Below, one piece after another: positions 37,039 through 47,038 of a stretch of 64,000 bases of DNA. The position numbers and the translations under genes were made by a program. The notes beneath the pieces were generated by a model. It ran no database searches. It saw nothing but the letters and a program-made list of their open reading frames with translations, and was not told where the DNA came from. The stretch lies in NCBI RefSeq assembly GCF_900018785.1, contig NZ_FCOY01000006.1, forward strand, positions 1,488,001 through 1,552,000, in the 5' to 3' direction. The stretch comes from Xanthomonas massiliensis. Its GTDB lineage: Bacteria; Pseudomonadota; Gammaproteobacteria; Xanthomonadales; Xanthomonadaceae. Position 1 is the first letter of the stretch, and each line of letters starts with the position of its first letter.

Positions 37039-38802
37039 TCAGCCGAGCCGGTCCAGCAGGTCGATGGCCTCGGCCCGCGCCTGCGGATCGTTGCCGTGCG
37101 CCACCTCGGACAGCAGGCTGCGCGCGGTCTCGGTGTCGCCCAGGTCCATGTAGGCCACGGCCAGTTCCAGCCGCTCGCGGCCGGCCGGGGCGGGATTGAG
37201 CGGTGCCAGTTCGGCCGCATCCGGGCCGTCGCCGGGCGGCGGCACCGGCAGCAGCGGGACCTCGCGCACCGGCGCCTGGTCGTGTCCGGTGGCGGCCGCG
37301 ATATCGTCGGCAGCGGTCTCCTCCGCGGCCGGGCCGGCCTCGGGCCCGGGAACCTCGCTGGCGGCATGCGCCGCCGCCCAGGCTTCGGCATCGACATCGG
37401 CATCGGCCTCGGCCGCCGGCTGCACCGGCGCCGGCACTGCCGCGGCCAGGGCCTGCGGATCGATCTCGCGCAGCGGCGGCAACGGCGAGGGCTTGCGCCG
37501 GCGCGACAGCACCCAGGCGCCGGCCGCGGCCAGCACCAGCACCAGCCCGCCCCACAGCCAGCCCCCGGCCGCGCCGGTCCCGGCGTTGCTCTCGGCCAGG
37601 CGCTTGTTGGCGCTGGCCAGCTCGGTGTCCTTGAGCGCGATCAGGTCCTGCTGCTTCTTCTGCAGCTTTTCCAGCTCGCCGACGCGCGTGCGCAGTTCCT
37701 GCAGCTCGGCATCGCGCGTGGCCAGGTCCTCGCGGGTCTGGCGCAGTTCGGCGTTGTCCGCCATGTCTCCCTCTCCTCCGGGCGTGGTGCCGCTCGCGGC
37801 CCCCGCCTCGCCCTTGCCGCCGCCGGCCACCGCCGGCGCGATTTCCAGCCGCGCACCGGCCGCCGTCGTGCCCGCCGCGGCGGCGGCCGGGGCGGCGTTG
37901 CCGTCGACCGCCGGTTGCGGGATGGCGGCACGGGCCTGGCGCCACTGCGCCGCCTGCTCGCGCACCATCGCCCGGGCCTCGGCCGCACCGATGCGCGCCA
38001 GTTCGTCCTGGCGCGGGGTGCGCAGGATCGCGCCCTGGCGCAGGCGGTTGATGTTGCCGCCGATGAAGGCCTGCGGATTGGCCTGCAGCAGCGCCATCAT
38101 CGTCTGGTCCAGGCCGTGGCCGCTGCCGCGCGCCAGCCCGAGCGCGATCTCCGACAGGGTCTGGCCCGCGCGCACCGGCGGCAGGGCGCCGTCCGCACCG
38201 GCCCCGATGGCGACGCGGGCCGGCCGCGGTGCCGGCGGCGGCGGCGGCGCGGCGGTGTCCTCGTCCGGCACGGCCGATGGCGCCGATGCCGATGCCGGCC
38301 CGGGCAGGTCTTCCGGCGGTGCGGCGATACGGTCCGAAGGCAGGGCCTGCGGCGCCTGGATCGCGGCCGCGGAAGTCACCGCCGACTGCGGCGCGTCCAC
38401 CAGCGCCGAGTACTCGCGCACCAGCCGCCCCTGGCCCCAGTCGACCTCGATCAGGAAGCTCAGCGCCGGCGCGTCCACCGGCGCGGCGCTGGTCACGCGG
38501 ATGACCGCGTGCCCCTGCCGGTCCTGGGCGAACTCGAAGTGCAGGTTCTCGACCAGGCCCTGCGGCCGCTCCAGGCCGACCCGGGCGAAGGTGTCGGGAC
38601 TGGCCAGCGCCACCCGGGCATCGTCCAGTTCGCCCGGCTCGTTGGAAATGACCGGGATCTCGGCCAGCAACGGCTGGCCCGGCCGTGACAGCACGCGGAT
38701 GTCGCCCAGGCCGAGCGCGAGCGACGCCCCGCTGCACAGCGCCAGCGTCAATGCCCCCAACCCCTGGATCGCGCGCCGGACGCGCCTGTCCCTTGTTCTC
38801 AT
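37039..38802 (-). CDS. fimV: FimV/HubP-like polar peptidoglycan-binding protein
   Basis: A 587-residue inner-membrane protein. After a signal peptide (about residues 10-30, [17 protein letters not shown]) comes the FimV N-terminal domain ([39 protein letters not shown]), then a LysM-like peptidoglycan-binding segment ([20 protein letters not shown]). A coiled coil follows ([20 protein letters not shown]), then one transmembrane helix ([20 protein letters not shown]), an acidic linker and a C-terminal TPR-like FimV domain ([20 protein letters not shown]). In Pseudomonas it organises the cell pole, type IV pili and type II secretion. TATATT lies just 7 bases before the ATG, which hints at a leaderless transcript. 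Confidence 0.88.
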   Translation of the reverse strand: MRTRDRRVRRAIQGLGALTLALCSGASLALGLGDIRVLSRPGQPLLAEIPVISNEPGELDDARVALASPDTFARVGLERPQGLVENLHFEFAQDRQGHAVIRVTSAAPVDAPALSFLIEVDWGQGRLVREYSALVDAPQSAVTSAAAIQAPQALPSDRIAAPPEDLPGPASASAPSAVPDEDTAAPPPPPAPRPARVAIGAGADGALPPVRAGQTLSEIALGLARGSGHGLDQTMMALLQANPQAFIGGNINRLRQGAILRTPRQDELARIGAAEARAMVREQAAQWRQARAAIPQPAVDGNAAPAAAAAGTTAAGARLEIAPAVAGGGKGEAGAASGTTPGGEGDMADNAELRQTREDLATRDAELQELRTRVGELEKLQKKQQDLIALKDTELASANKRLAESNAGTGAAGGWLWGGLVLVLAAAGAWVLSRRRKPSPLPPLREIDPQALAAAVPAPVQPAAEADADVDAEAWAAAHAASEVPGPEAGPAAEETAADDIAAATGHDQAPVREVPLLPVPPPGDGPDAAELAPLNPAPAGRERLELAVAYMDLGDTETARSLLSEVAHGNDPQARAEAIDLLDRLG

Positions 38803-39047
38803 CCCGCCAATATAGCCGTTCGCCGCCGTTCCACGCAGCGCTCGCCACGCATGCCGGCCGGCGGCGCGCCAGCCTGTATCGATGCCCAACGCGCGTCGCC
38901 GTGTCCCGTCCTGTGTCAGCCCCGTGTCAGTGCGCGCATAGCCAGGTCGAACCGCGTTCCTAGCATGCGCAGGCCCTGGCAGCCGGCCGCGCCCGATCCC
39001 GGACGCCGCCCGGATGCCCGCCTTTCCCCACGGACAGCGGAGCCACG

Positions 39048-40220
39048 ATGCGAGATGCGTCCTCCCCCCGGCCGGACGACGACCCGGAAATTTCCATCGT
39101 CATCTGCACCCTCAACGAGCACGAGGCCATCGCCGGCGTTCTCGCCGAGATCGACGCGGCGCTGCCCGGCTGCGCGCGCGAGATCATCGTCGTCGACGAC
39201 TCCACCGACATGCGCACCGGCGACCGGGTGCTGGCCTACGCGCAGGCGCATCCCGGGGTGCGCCTGGTCAAGCGCTGGAACGAGCGCGGGCTGGGCACCG
39301 CCGCCACCCGCGGCTGGGAGGCCGCGCGCGGACGCCTGCTGGCGCTGATGGACGGCGACGGCCAGCACGACCCGGCGTTGCTGGCGCGCATGCTCCAGGC
39401 CCAGCGCGAGGGCGGGTGCGACGTGGTCGTCGCCAGCCGCTACCTGCAGTCGGCCGAATCCGGGCTGGGGCGCGTCCGCCACCTGGGCAGCCGCGTCGCG
39501 GTGCTGGCCACGCGCTGGCTGCTCGGCATCCGCATCGCCGACCCGATGAGCGGCTGCTTCCTGATGACCCGGGCCTGGTTCGAGCAGGTGCGCCCGCGCC
39601 TGAAGACGCCCGGCTTCAAGATCCTGATCGACGTGCTGGCCGGCGGCGCGCAGGCGCCGCGCCTGGCCCAGGTCCCCGCCTGCCTGCGCGAACGCCACGG
39701 CGGGCGCTCCAAGCTCGACCTGAAGGTGGTGCTCGACCTGGGCGCGCAGCTGGTGGAGAAGGCCAGCCGCGGCCTGGTGTCCGCGCGCATGGCGATGTTC
39801 TTCGCGGTGGGCATGAGCGGGCTGGTCGCGCACGTGGCCACGCTCGCGCTGGCGACCCGGGGGCTGGGATGGCCGCTGTGGCTGGGCCAGATGCTGGCGA
39901 TCTGGCTGGCGATGACCTGCAACTTCCTGCTCAACAACCTGCTCACCTTCCGCGACCGCAGGCTGCACGGCCTGGACGCCCTGCAGGGCCTGGCGATGTT
40001 CTATGCCGCCTGCCTGAGCGGGGCGATCATCAGCGAGGCCGTGGCGCTGGCGCTGGCCGGCGCCGGGGTCGGTTCCCTGGCCGCCGGGGCCGGCGGCGCG
40101 ATCCTGGCCGGGGTATGGAATTACCATCTGGCCAGGCGCACCACCTGGCGCGACCGGCAGGCCCCGGCCGGCGCTGCCGGCACCGTCGCCGTGCCGCCGC
40201 GCCCGCCCCGCAACGACTGA
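39048..40220 (+). CDS. GT2 family glycosyltransferase with C-terminal GtrA-like domain
   Basis: A 390-residue membrane enzyme. Residues 12-240 are a dolichyl-phosphate-mannose-synthase-like GT2 domain: ISIVICTLNEHEAIAGVLAE, EIIVVDDSTDMRTGDRVL, ALMDGDGQHDPALLARML and PMSGCFLMTRAWF. Residues about 255-370 form a four-helix GtrA-like flippase-type domain (GLVAHVATLALATRG, NFLLNNLLTFRDRRLHGLDA). Such fusions make and flip polyprenyl-phosphate sugars for envelope glycans. GGAG precedes the ATG by 6 bases. The next gene begins in an overlapping frame and is probably its acceptor transferase. Confidence 0.9.
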   Translation: MRDASSPRPDDDPEISIVICTLNEHEAIAGVLAEIDAALPGCAREIIVVDDSTDMRTGDRVLAYAQAHPGVRLVKRWNERGLGTAATRGWEAARGRLLALMDGDGQHDPALLARMLQAQREGGCDVVVASRYLQSAESGLGRVRHLGSRVAVLATRWLLGIRIADPMSGCFLMTRAWFEQVRPRLKTPGFKILIDVLAGGAQAPRLAQVPACLRERHGGRSKLDLKVVLDLGAQLVEKASRGLVSARMAMFFAVGMSGLVAHVATLALATRGLGWPLWLGQMLAIWLAMTCNFLLNNLLTFRDRRLHGLDALQGLAMFYAACLSGAIISEAVALALAGAGVGSLAAGAGGAILAGVWNYHLARRTTWRDRQAPAGAAGTVAVPPRPPRND

Positions 40221-42093
40221 GCCCGCACGTACCGCGCGCTGGCCGGCGGCGGCCTTCTGGATCCTGGTCCTGGCCGCCGTCGCCTTCGCCTTCGTCGGCC
40301 TGGGACGCAGCAACTTCTGGACGGACGAGCTGTTCACCGTCCACCTCATCCACCACGACGGCGGCCTGGGCGAGGTCCTGCAGCGCGCGCTGACCGATAC
40401 CCATCCGCCGCTGTACTACTTCCTGCTGTACGGCTGGAGCCGGATCGGCGGCCTCGGCGAGGCCTGGCTGCGCCTGCCCAGCGCGCTGTGCGCGGTGGCG
40501 GCCATCGCCACCACCGCGCTGGCGCTGCGGCGGCGCTTCACCCCGACCGCGGTCGCCTTCGCCCTGGCGGTCGGCGCGCTGTCGCTGTTCTGGTTCGAGA
40601 ACGCGCAGAACGCGCGCAGCTACGCGCTGGCGATGTCGTGCTCGGCCGGCCTGCTCGGCTTGACCCTGGCGCTGGACCGGCGCCGCGACGGCAGCCGCCG
40701 CTGGCCGTGGCTGCTGGCCCTGGCGGTGCTGGGCCTGTTCGCCAGCCTGGTGCATGCCTACCTGCTGCTGGTCACCGGCATGGTGCTGGCCTGGCTGCTG
40801 CTGACCCAGCCGGGCTGGCGCATGCGCGCGGGCGTGGTCCTGGCCGGGCTGGTCGTGCTCGCCGTCAACCTGGCCTACGTGCGCCTGCTGCTGCACTCCA
40901 CCACCCAGGACCTGCACGACCTGTGGTTCGGGCTCGGCGCGCGCTTCTTCCGCCAGCAGACCGCCATCGCGCTGCGCAGCCTGCTCTCCAACGGCAGCCG
41001 GTTCGCGGTGGCGGCCCTGCTGCTGGCCCTGGTCTGGCGCGCCGTCCGCCGCGGCCGGGCGCCGGCCGGACCGGATGCGCGCCGCCGCGCGGGCCTGCTG
41101 GCGGTCTGGGTGCTGGCCGGCATCGCCGGTGCCGGCATCGCGATCAGCTATGCGATCGCGCCGTCCTATTCGTCCCGCAACCTGCTGGTCGCCGCGCCGT
41201 TCGCCTGGCTGCTGCTGGCCTGGCTCTACGACGTGGCCGGCCCGCCCGACACCGGCACGCGCTGGCGCGCGCTGGCCGTATGCGCGTTGCTGGTGCTGGT
41301 CGCCAGCAACCTGCCGATGCTGCGCGGGCGCGGCCTGGAGCGCAACGAGGCCTGGCGCGACTCGGCACGCTTCGTCGCCGCCCTGCCGGGCTGCGCGCAC
41401 CAGCCGGTGCCGGTCATGCTGCCCTACAAGTTCGGCCCGGCCACGCCGGCCTACCGGGAACTGGCGAGCCGCGACTTCTACGGCCACTACGCCGCCGCGG
41501 GCACGCCGATCTCGGCATGGCTGCCCGCCGAGCTGAGCGGGCGCCATCCGCAGCCGGCGCTTTCGCGCCTGCTGGCCGCGCGCGCGCGGAACGCCGATGC
41601 GGGCGGATGCACGCTGCTGCTGTGGGGCGTGCACGATCTCACCGGCGACAGTGCGCTGGCCCTGGCCCAGGAACTGGCCCGCGCGCCCGGCATCGCGCCG
41701 CATCCGGTCGCGGTGCAGACCTTCCTGCGCGCACGCCGCCGCGGCACCGGCTGGAGCCCGGTGGAGGACGGATTCGTGTTCTACGCCTTGCCGGTGGCCG
41801 CCGCGGGGACGCTGCGCGACCCGGGTGCGCAGGTACGCATGCCCGGCGGCGTGCTCGGCGACCGCTACGTGGTCGCCCGCCTCGCCGCGCTGCAGGTGCC
41901 GGGCACGCCGGGATATGGACTGGATGGCTTCGCCATCACCCGCTTCGGACGAATCGGCGGCCGCGTGCAGGAACGCTACGAGCTGGTGCCGCGCACCACC
42001 TGCGATCCGCCGATGGATGCGCGCTCGGACATCCGCCCGGCGCCCACGCAACCGGATTGCTTCGCGCGCCCGGCGGTCACGCGCTTCCGGTGA
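40174..42093 (+). CDS. GT39-like (PMT/ArnT-type) membrane glycosyltransferase; start unresolved
   Basis: A polytopic protein of about 530-640 residues. The first membrane helix (FWILVLAAVAFAFVGLG) is followed by the signature luminal loop SNFWTDELFTVHL...DTHPPLYYFLLYGW of GT-C enzymes that use polyprenyl-phosphate sugars. Further helices and a soluble C-terminal part follow. The first ATG/GTG/TTG in frame is GTG 40495, which would remove helix 1 and the catalytic DE...HPP motif, so coding must begin upstream. No canonical start exists between there and the preceding gene; CTG 40174, inside the GT2 gene, is the only near-cognate CTG and is reported provisionally. The alternatives are a frameshift or another non-standard start near 40220. 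It likely uses lipid-linked sugar made by the preceding gene. Confidence 0.75.
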   Translation: MPAPSPCRRARPATTEPARTARWPAAAFWILVLAAVAFAFVGLGRSNFWTDELFTVHLIHHDGGLGEVLQRALTDTHPPLYYFLLYGWSRIGGLGEAWLRLPSALCAVAAIATTALALRRRFTPTAVAFALAVGALSLFWFENAQNARSYALAMSCSAGLLGLTLALDRRRDGSRRWPWLLALAVLGLFASLVHAYLLLVTGMVLAWLLLTQPGWRMRAGVVLAGLVVLAVNLAYVRLLLHSTTQDLHDLWFGLGARFFRQQTAIALRSLLSNGSRFAVAALLLALVWRAVRRGRAPAGPDARRRAGLLAVWVLAGIAGAGIAISYAIAPSYSSRNLLVAAPFAWLLLAWLYDVAGPPDTGTRWRALAVCALLVLVASNLPMLRGRGLERNEAWRDSARFVAALPGCAHQPVPVMLPYKFGPATPAYRELASRDFYGHYAAAGTPISAWLPAELSGRHPQPALSRLLAARARNADAGGCTLLLWGVHDLTGDSALALAQELARAPGIAPHPVAVQTFLRARRRGTGWSPVEDGFVFYALPVAAAGTLRDPGAQVRMPGGVLGDRYVVARLAALQVPGTPGYGLDGFAITRFGRIGGRVQERYELVPRTTCDPPMDARSDIRPAPTQPDCFARPAVTRFR

Positions 42094-42144
42094 GCCGCTG
42101 GCCGGCGGCGCGCAGGCGACTGCCCGCGCACCGCCGCCCTGCCG

Positions 42145-43173
42145 TCAGGCCTGCTCGGCGGCGACCAGCTCGGCCAGCTGCACCGCGTTGAGCGCGGCGC
42201 CCTTGCGGATGTTGTCGGCCACCACCCACAGGTTCAGCGCGCGCGGGTGCGAGAAGTCCTCGCGGATGCGGCCCACGTACACCGGGTCGGTACCCGAGGC
42301 ATGGGTGACCGGGGTCGGGTAGCCGCCGGCCCTGGGTTCGTCCACCACCACCACGCCCGGCGCGGCGGCCAGCAGCGTGCGCGCCTGCTCGGGGGTGATC
42401 TTCTTCCGGGTCTCGACGTTGACCGCCTCGGAATGGCCGTAGAACACCGGCACGCGCACCGCGGTCGGGTTCACCTGGATGCTCGTATCGCCCAGGATCT
42501 TCTGCGTCTCCCACACCAGCTTCATCTCTTCCTTGGTGTAGCCGTTGGGCTGGAACTCGTCGATGTGCGGGATCAGATTGAAGGCGATCTGCACCGGGAA
42601 CTTCTTCGGCGCGATCTCCTGGAAGTTCAGGATCTCGGCGGTCTGCCGGCCCAGCTCCTCCATCGCCGAGCGGCCACCGCCGGACACCGACTGGTAGGTG
42701 GCCACGTTGATGCGCTCGATGCCGTATTCGCGGTGGATCGGCGCCAGCACCGGCATCAGCTGCATGGTCGAGCAGTTGGGGTTGGCGATGATCCCGCGCG
42801 GACGCTCGCGCGCCGCCTCCGGGTTGACCTCGGACACCACCAGCGGCACGTCGTCGTCGTAGCGGAAGGTGGAGGAGTTGTCGATCACCACCGCGCCGGC
42901 CGCGGCGAACTTCGGCGCGTATTCCTTGCTGACCGAACCGCCGGCCGAGAACAGGGCGATGTCGATGCCGGCCGGGTCGAACGTGGCCAGGTCCTCGACC
43001 ACCAGCTTGCGGCCGTCGAAATCCACCTTGCTGCCGGCCGAGCGCTCGGAGGCCAGGGCATGGATCTGGGCGATGGGGAACTGGCGCTCGGCCAGGATGG
43101 CCAGCATGGTCTCGCCGACCGCGCCGGTGGCACCGACGACGGCAACGTTGAAGCGACGGGTCTGGGTATTCAT
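42145..43173 (-). CDS. asd: Aspartate-semialdehyde dehydrogenase
   Basis: A 342-residue NADPH enzyme reducing aspartyl phosphate, feeding lysine/DAP, methionine and threonine synthesis. N-terminal nucleotide fold VAVVGATGAVGETMLAILAE; the catalytic cysteine is in IIANPNCSTMQLMPVLAP; the substrate region YQSVSGGGRSAMEELG and the late histidine block VPVFYGHSEAVNVE are present. The start MNTQTRRFNVAVVG at 43173 is standard. A hairpin separates it from the upstream dehydrogenase gene. Confidence 0.97.
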   Translation of the reverse strand: MNTQTRRFNVAVVGATGAVGETMLAILAERQFPIAQIHALASERSAGSKVDFDGRKLVVEDLATFDPAGIDIALFSAGGSVSKEYAPKFAAAGAVVIDNSSTFRYDDDVPLVVSEVNPEAARERPRGIIANPNCSTMQLMPVLAPIHREYGIERINVATYQSVSGGGRSAMEELGRQTAEILNFQEIAPKKFPVQIAFNLIPHIDEFQPNGYTKEEMKLVWETQKILGDTSIQVNPTAVRVPVFYGHSEAVNVETRKKITPEQARTLLAAAPGVVVVDEPRAGGYPTPVTHASGTDPVYVGRIREDFSHPRALNLWVVADNIRKGAALNAVQLAELVAAEQA

Positions 43174-43229
43174 GGAATGGGATTCTTGTGCAAAGGGGGA
43201 AAACGCGGGACGCGGACGGGCCATGTTCG

Positions 43230-43264
43230 GGGAACCTCCGGACGGGGCCGCCGTGGAGGTTCCC
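43230..43264 (-). terminator. Hairpin after the hydroxyacid dehydrogenase gene
   Basis: GGGAACCTCC and GGAGGTTCCC form a perfect 10-bp stem around a GC-rich loop, starting at the last base of the upstream stop codon. No T tract follows, so termination is uncertain; it may protect the mRNA 3' end. Confidence 0.4.
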
Positions 43265-44295
43265 TATCGTTTGGCGCCGTCTTTGCCGGCCGCGGCGGTG
43301 GCCAGCGCGTCCGCGTTGATCGGCGCCGGCGGATGGCCGGCGTGCGGGCCGAAGCCGAGCCCGGCGACCAGGTTGTCCACCGCCATCGCGGCCATCGCCC
43401 GGCGCGTGGCCAGGCTGGCGCTGCCGATGTGGGGGGTCAGCACCGCGTTGGACAGGGCCAGCAGCTCCGGGCGCACGTGCGGCTCGCCCTCGAACACGTC
43501 CAGCCCGGCCGCGGCCAGGCGCCCGTGCGCCAGCGCGTCGGCCAGGGCCAGCTCGTCGACGATGCCGCCGCGGGCGATGTTCACCAGGGTGGCGGTGGGC
43601 TTCATCTTCGCCAACGCCACCGCATCTATCACGTGGTGGGTCTGCGCGCTGTAGGGCACCACCAGCACCAGGTGGTCGGCCTGCGCCAGCAGGGTGTCGA
43701 AATCGATGTAGCGCGCGCCGACCGCGGCCTCCTCGTCCTGCGGCAGGCGCGAGCGGTTGTGGTAGACCACCGGCATGCCGAAGCCGTGGTGGCCGCGGCG
43801 GGCGATGGCCTGGCCGATGCGGCCCATGCCGAGGATGCCCAGGGTCTTGCCGTACAGGTCGGTGCCCAGCAGCTGGGTGAACGACCAGCCGCTCCAGCCG
43901 CCGGCGCGCACCAGGCGGTCGCCCTCGGCCACCCGCCGCGCCGCCGCCATCAGCAGGGCGAATCCCAGCTCGGCGGTGGTTTCGGTGAGCACGCCCGGGG
44001 TATTGGTCGCCAGCACGCCGCGCGCGTCCAGCGCCGCGATGTCCAGGTTGTTGTAGCCCACGCCGAGGTTGGAGACCACGCGCAGGCGCGAGGCACCGGC
44101 CAGCTGCGCCGGCCCGATCTTCTCGTTGAGGGTGACCAGCGCCCCGTCCACCCGGGCCAGCCTGGCGGCGATCTCCGCCGGCGCGTGCTGGCTCACCTCG
44201 GTGGCGGCATCGACCTCGAAGTACTCGCCCAGCCGCGCGACGATGTCGTCGAACGTCGGCTGGCTCACCCACACCCGCGGCCGCGGCTCAGCCAT
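43264..44295 (-). CDS. D-2-hydroxyacid dehydrogenase (glyoxylate/hydroxypyruvate reductase type)
   Basis: A 343-residue NAD(P)H-dependent reductase. The Rossmann motif is [20 protein letters not shown]. Catalytic residues lie in [19 protein letters not shown] (Arg), [18 protein letters not shown] (Glu) and [17 protein letters not shown] (His). This matches the GhrB-like branch reducing glyoxylate or hydroxypyruvate; the substrate is inferred. The start [17 protein letters not shown] overlaps the aroC end by 8 bases. Confidence 0.92.
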   Translation of the reverse strand: MAEPRPRVWVSQPTFDDIVARLGEYFEVDAATEVSQHAPAEIAARLARVDGALVTLNEKIGPAQLAGASRLRVVSNLGVGYNNLDIAALDARGVLATNTPGVLTETTAELGFALLMAAARRVAEGDRLVRAGGWSGWSFTQLLGTDLYGKTLGILGMGRIGQAIARRGHHGFGMPVVYHNRSRLPQDEEAAVGARYIDFDTLLAQADHLVLVVPYSAQTHHVIDAVALAKMKPTATLVNIARGGIVDELALADALAHGRLAAAGLDVFEGEPHVRPELLALSNAVLTPHIGSASLATRRAMAAMAVDNLVAGLGFGPHAGHPPAPINADALATAAAGKDGAKR

Positions 44296-45391
44296 CGGCG
44301 GCGCCCGGGATGCGCGGGGAGACCGTGCCCACGTCGCCGCACTGGGCACGGTGGCGCAGCGCCTGGTCCATCAGCACCAGCGCCACCATCGCCTCGGCGA
44401 TCGGGGTGGCGCGGATGCCCACACAGGGATCGTGGCGGCCGGTGGTGACCACCTCCACGGCGTTGCCGTCCACGTCCACGGTGGCGCCGGGCAGTCGCAG
44501 GCTGGAGGTGGGCTTGAGCACGATGGAGGCAACGACCGGCTGGCCGGTGGAGATGCCGCCGAGGATACCGCCGGCATGGTTGGACAGGAATCCTTGCGGC
44601 GTCATCAGGTCGCGGTGCTCGGTGCCCTTCTGCGCCGCGGCGGCGAAGCCGTCGCCGATCTCCACCCCGCGCACGGCGTTGATGCTCATCAGCGCGGCCG
44701 CCAGTTCGCCGTCGAGCTTGCCGTAGATCGGCTCGCCCCAGCCCGGCGGCACGTTGTCGGCGACCACCTCCACGCGCGCGCCGACCGAGTCGCCGGACTT
44801 GCGCAGCGCGTCCATGTAGGCCTCCAGCTCCGCCACCTGCGCGGCATGCGGCCAGAAGAACGGGTTGGTTTCCACCGTGTCCCAGTCGAAGCCGGCCGGG
44901 CGGATCTCGCCCAGCTGCGACAGGTAGCCGCGCACGGTCACGCCGTAGCGCTGCGCCAGCCACTTCTTGGCGATCACCCCGGCGGCCACGCGCGTCGTCG
45001 TCTCGCGCGCGGAGGAACGGCCGCCGCCGCGCGGGTCGCGGATGCCGTACTTCTGCCAGTAGCTGTAGTCGGCATGGCCCGGGCGGAACTGGCGGGCGAT
45101 GGCGGCGTAGTCCTTGCTGCGCTGGTCGGTGTTGCGGATCAGCAGCGCGATCGGGGTGCCGGTGGTGCGGCCCTCGTAGACGCCGGAGAGGATCTCCACG
45201 TCGTCGGCCTCGCGCCGGGCCGAGGTGTGGCGGCTCTTGCCGGTGGCGCGGCGGCCCAGGTCGTGGGCGAACTCCTCCGGCGCGATCTCCAGCCCGGGCG
45301 GGCAGCCGTCGACCACGCAGCCGATCGCCGGACCGTGGCTCTCGCCGAAGGTGGTGACCGTGAGCAGGCGGCCGAAGCTGTTGGCGCCCAT
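44288..45391 (-). CDS. aroC: Chorismate synthase
   Basis: A 367-residue FMN-dependent enzyme making chorismate from EPSP, the last common aromatic step. Signatures: [59 protein letters not shown] and [20 protein letters not shown]. The start [20 protein letters not shown] at 45391 is standard. It lies 5 bases after prmB and feeds the tryptophan genes elsewhere in the window. Confidence 0.98.
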   Translation of the reverse strand: MGANSFGRLLTVTTFGESHGPAIGCVVDGCPPGLEIAPEEFAHDLGRRATGKSRHTSARREADDVEILSGVYEGRTTGTPIALLIRNTDQRSKDYAAIARQFRPGHADYSYWQKYGIRDPRGGGRSSARETTTRVAAGVIAKKWLAQRYGVTVRGYLSQLGEIRPAGFDWDTVETNPFFWPHAAQVAELEAYMDALRKSGDSVGARVEVVADNVPPGWGEPIYGKLDGELAAALMSINAVRGVEIGDGFAAAAQKGTEHRDLMTPQGFLSNHAGGILGGISTGQPVVASIVLKPTSSLRLPGATVDVDGNAVEVVTTGRHDPCVGIRATPIAEAMVALVLMDQALRHRAQCGDVGTVSPRIPGAADG

Positions 45392-45396
45392 GGCGG

Positions 45397-46323
45397 TCAG
45401 CGTGCCGCGGCCAGCGCGGCGATGCGGTCGTGGTGGGCGCGCAGTTCGTGGGCCTCCACCGCGAACACGCCCATCTGGCCGACGCGGAACTCGATCCAGG
45501 CGAAGTCCACCTGCGGCAGCAGCGCCACCAGCGCCTGCTCGGCCTCGCCGACCTCGCAGATCAGCAGGCCGTCCTCGCTCAGGTGGTCGGGGGCGTCGCG
45601 CAGGATCTTCAGCACCAGGTCCAGGCCGTCGGGGCCGGCGCGCAGGCCCAGTTCGGGCTCGTAGCCGTACTCGCGCGGCAGCGCGTCGGTCTCCGCGTCG
45701 GTGACGTAGGGCGGGTTGCTGACGATCAGCTCGTACACGCGCCCGGCCAGGCCGTCGAACAGGTCGGACTTGACCAGCTCCACGTTGTGGGCGAGCAGGC
45801 GCTGCTTGTTCTCCGCCGCCAGCGCCAGCGCGTCGTCGCTGATGTCCACCGCATCGACCTGCCACTCCGGGTTGTAGTGCGCGGTGGCTATCGCGATGCA
45901 GCCCGAGCCGGTGCACAGGTCCAGTGCGCGCTGCACCGGGCGCCCGGCCAGCCACGGCTCGAAGCCGGCCTCGATCAGCTCGGCGATCGGCGAGCGCGGC
46001 ACCAGCGCGCGGCGGTCGCTCTTGAAGTTGAGCCCGGCGAACCACGCCTCGCCGGTCAGGTAGGCGGCGGGCACGCGCTCGTCGATGCGGCGCTGGAACA
46101 GCGCCAGCACCTGCGCCTTCTCCTCGGCCAGCAGGCGCGCCTGGCCGTAGGCCGGCCCCAGGTCGTGCGGCAGGTGCAGCGCGTGCAGCACCAGCTGGGT
46201 GGCCTCGTCCAGGGCGTTGTCGTAGGAATGGCCGAAGGTCAGGCCGGCGCCATTGAAGCGGCTGGCGCCGTAGCGGATCAGGTCGATGATCGTGGACAGT
46301 TCGGTGGCCGCGGCGGCAGTCAT
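45397..46323 (-). CDS. prmB: Ribosomal protein uL3 glutamine methyltransferase
   Basis: A 308-residue SAM-dependent methyltransferase of the HemK/PrmB family, methylating a glutamine of ribosomal protein L3. The SAM-binding motif is [20 protein letters not shown] and the substrate motif is [12 protein letters not shown]. The N-terminal domain has the PrmB-type [20 protein letters not shown] segment rather than that of PrmC. Start: [15 protein letters not shown] at 46323. A TATAAT sequence lies about 30 bases upstream. Confidence 0.95.
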   Translation of the reverse strand: MTAAAATELSTIIDLIRYGASRFNGAGLTFGHSYDNALDEATQLVLHALHLPHDLGPAYGQARLLAEEKAQVLALFQRRIDERVPAAYLTGEAWFAGLNFKSDRRALVPRSPIAELIEAGFEPWLAGRPVQRALDLCTGSGCIAIATAHYNPEWQVDAVDISDDALALAAENKQRLLAHNVELVKSDLFDGLAGRVYELIVSNPPYVTDAETDALPREYGYEPELGLRAGPDGLDLVLKILRDAPDHLSEDGLLICEVGEAEQALVALLPQVDFAWIEFRVGQMGVFAVEAHELRAHHDRIAALAAAR

Positions 46324-46351
46324 GGCGTGGGCGAGCGTGGGGCGGCCCACG

Positions 46352-46357
46352 ATTATA
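46352..46357 (-). promoter_or_regulatory. -10 box upstream of prmB
   Basis: A consensus TATAAT on the minus strand 28 bases before the prmB start, in the divergent gap with the Sco-like gene. The region 17 bases further upstream has no good -35 match. Confidence 0.4.
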
Positions 46358-46402
46358 GGAGGTCGCCCGTTATCATGAGCGGCCGTTGCACCGGAAATCG
46401 AC

Positions 46403-47038
46403 ATGTTCAACCGCTCCACCTGGACCGTGCTGGCGGTGGCGCTGCTGGCGGCCGTGGCCTGCTACGCCGGCCGCTGGCTGCTCGTGCGCCCGCCGCGCCC
46501 CACGCCGCCGCTGCACGCGGTGACCCGGCAGGTGCCGGCGCAGCCGCTGCCCGACTTCAGCCTGCGCCAGTCCGACGGCACCGCGCTGGTGCCCGGCGAG
46601 CTGCGCGGCCACTGGACCCTGGTGGTGATGGGCATGCCCGGCGCGGATGCGCGCTGCCAGCCGCCGCTGGCGCTGCTGGCGCGCGCCCAGGACGAATGGA
46701 TGCCGATCGCCGATTCGCTGCGCCCGCAGGTGCTGTTCGTGTCGGTCGCCCAGGGCCTGGACAGCCCCTCGCGCGCCGGCGAGTACGCGCACCGCTTCCA
46801 CCGCGACACCCTGGCCGCCGGGGCGGACCGCCCGGCGCTGGAGCGTTTCGCCGCCGCACTGGGGCTGCGCCTGAGCGATGCCGGCGGCGACACCCGCGGC
46901 GACTGCCCGGTCGAGCCGGCCGACACCCTGCCGCTGATCGACCCCGACGGACGCCTGGCCGGGCACGTGCATCCGCCGCTGTCGGCCGACCGCATCGCCC
47001 ACGACCTGCAACTGCTGACCGAGAGCACCGCGCCATGA
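46403..47038 (+). CDS. Sco1/SenC- or thioredoxin-like membrane-anchored protein
   Basis: A 211-residue protein with an N-terminal membrane anchor (residues 5-24, [20 protein letters not shown]) and a periplasmic thioredoxin-like fold: [60 protein letters not shown]. The layout matches Sco proteins that load copper into cytochrome oxidase. Only one cysteine remains where Sco proteins have CxxxC (GMPGADARC), so metal binding is doubtful. The stop overlaps the psd start as ATGA, coupling it to phospholipid synthesis. Confidence 0.72.
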   Translation: MFNRSTWTVLAVALLAAVACYAGRWLLVRPPRPTPPLHAVTRQVPAQPLPDFSLRQSDGTALVPGELRGHWTLVVMGMPGADARCQPPLALLARAQDEWMPIADSLRPQVLFVSVAQGLDSPSRAGEYAHRFHRDTLAAGADRPALERFAAALGLRLSDAGGDTRGDCPVEPADTLPLIDPDGRLAGHVHPPLSADRIAHDLQLLTESTAP

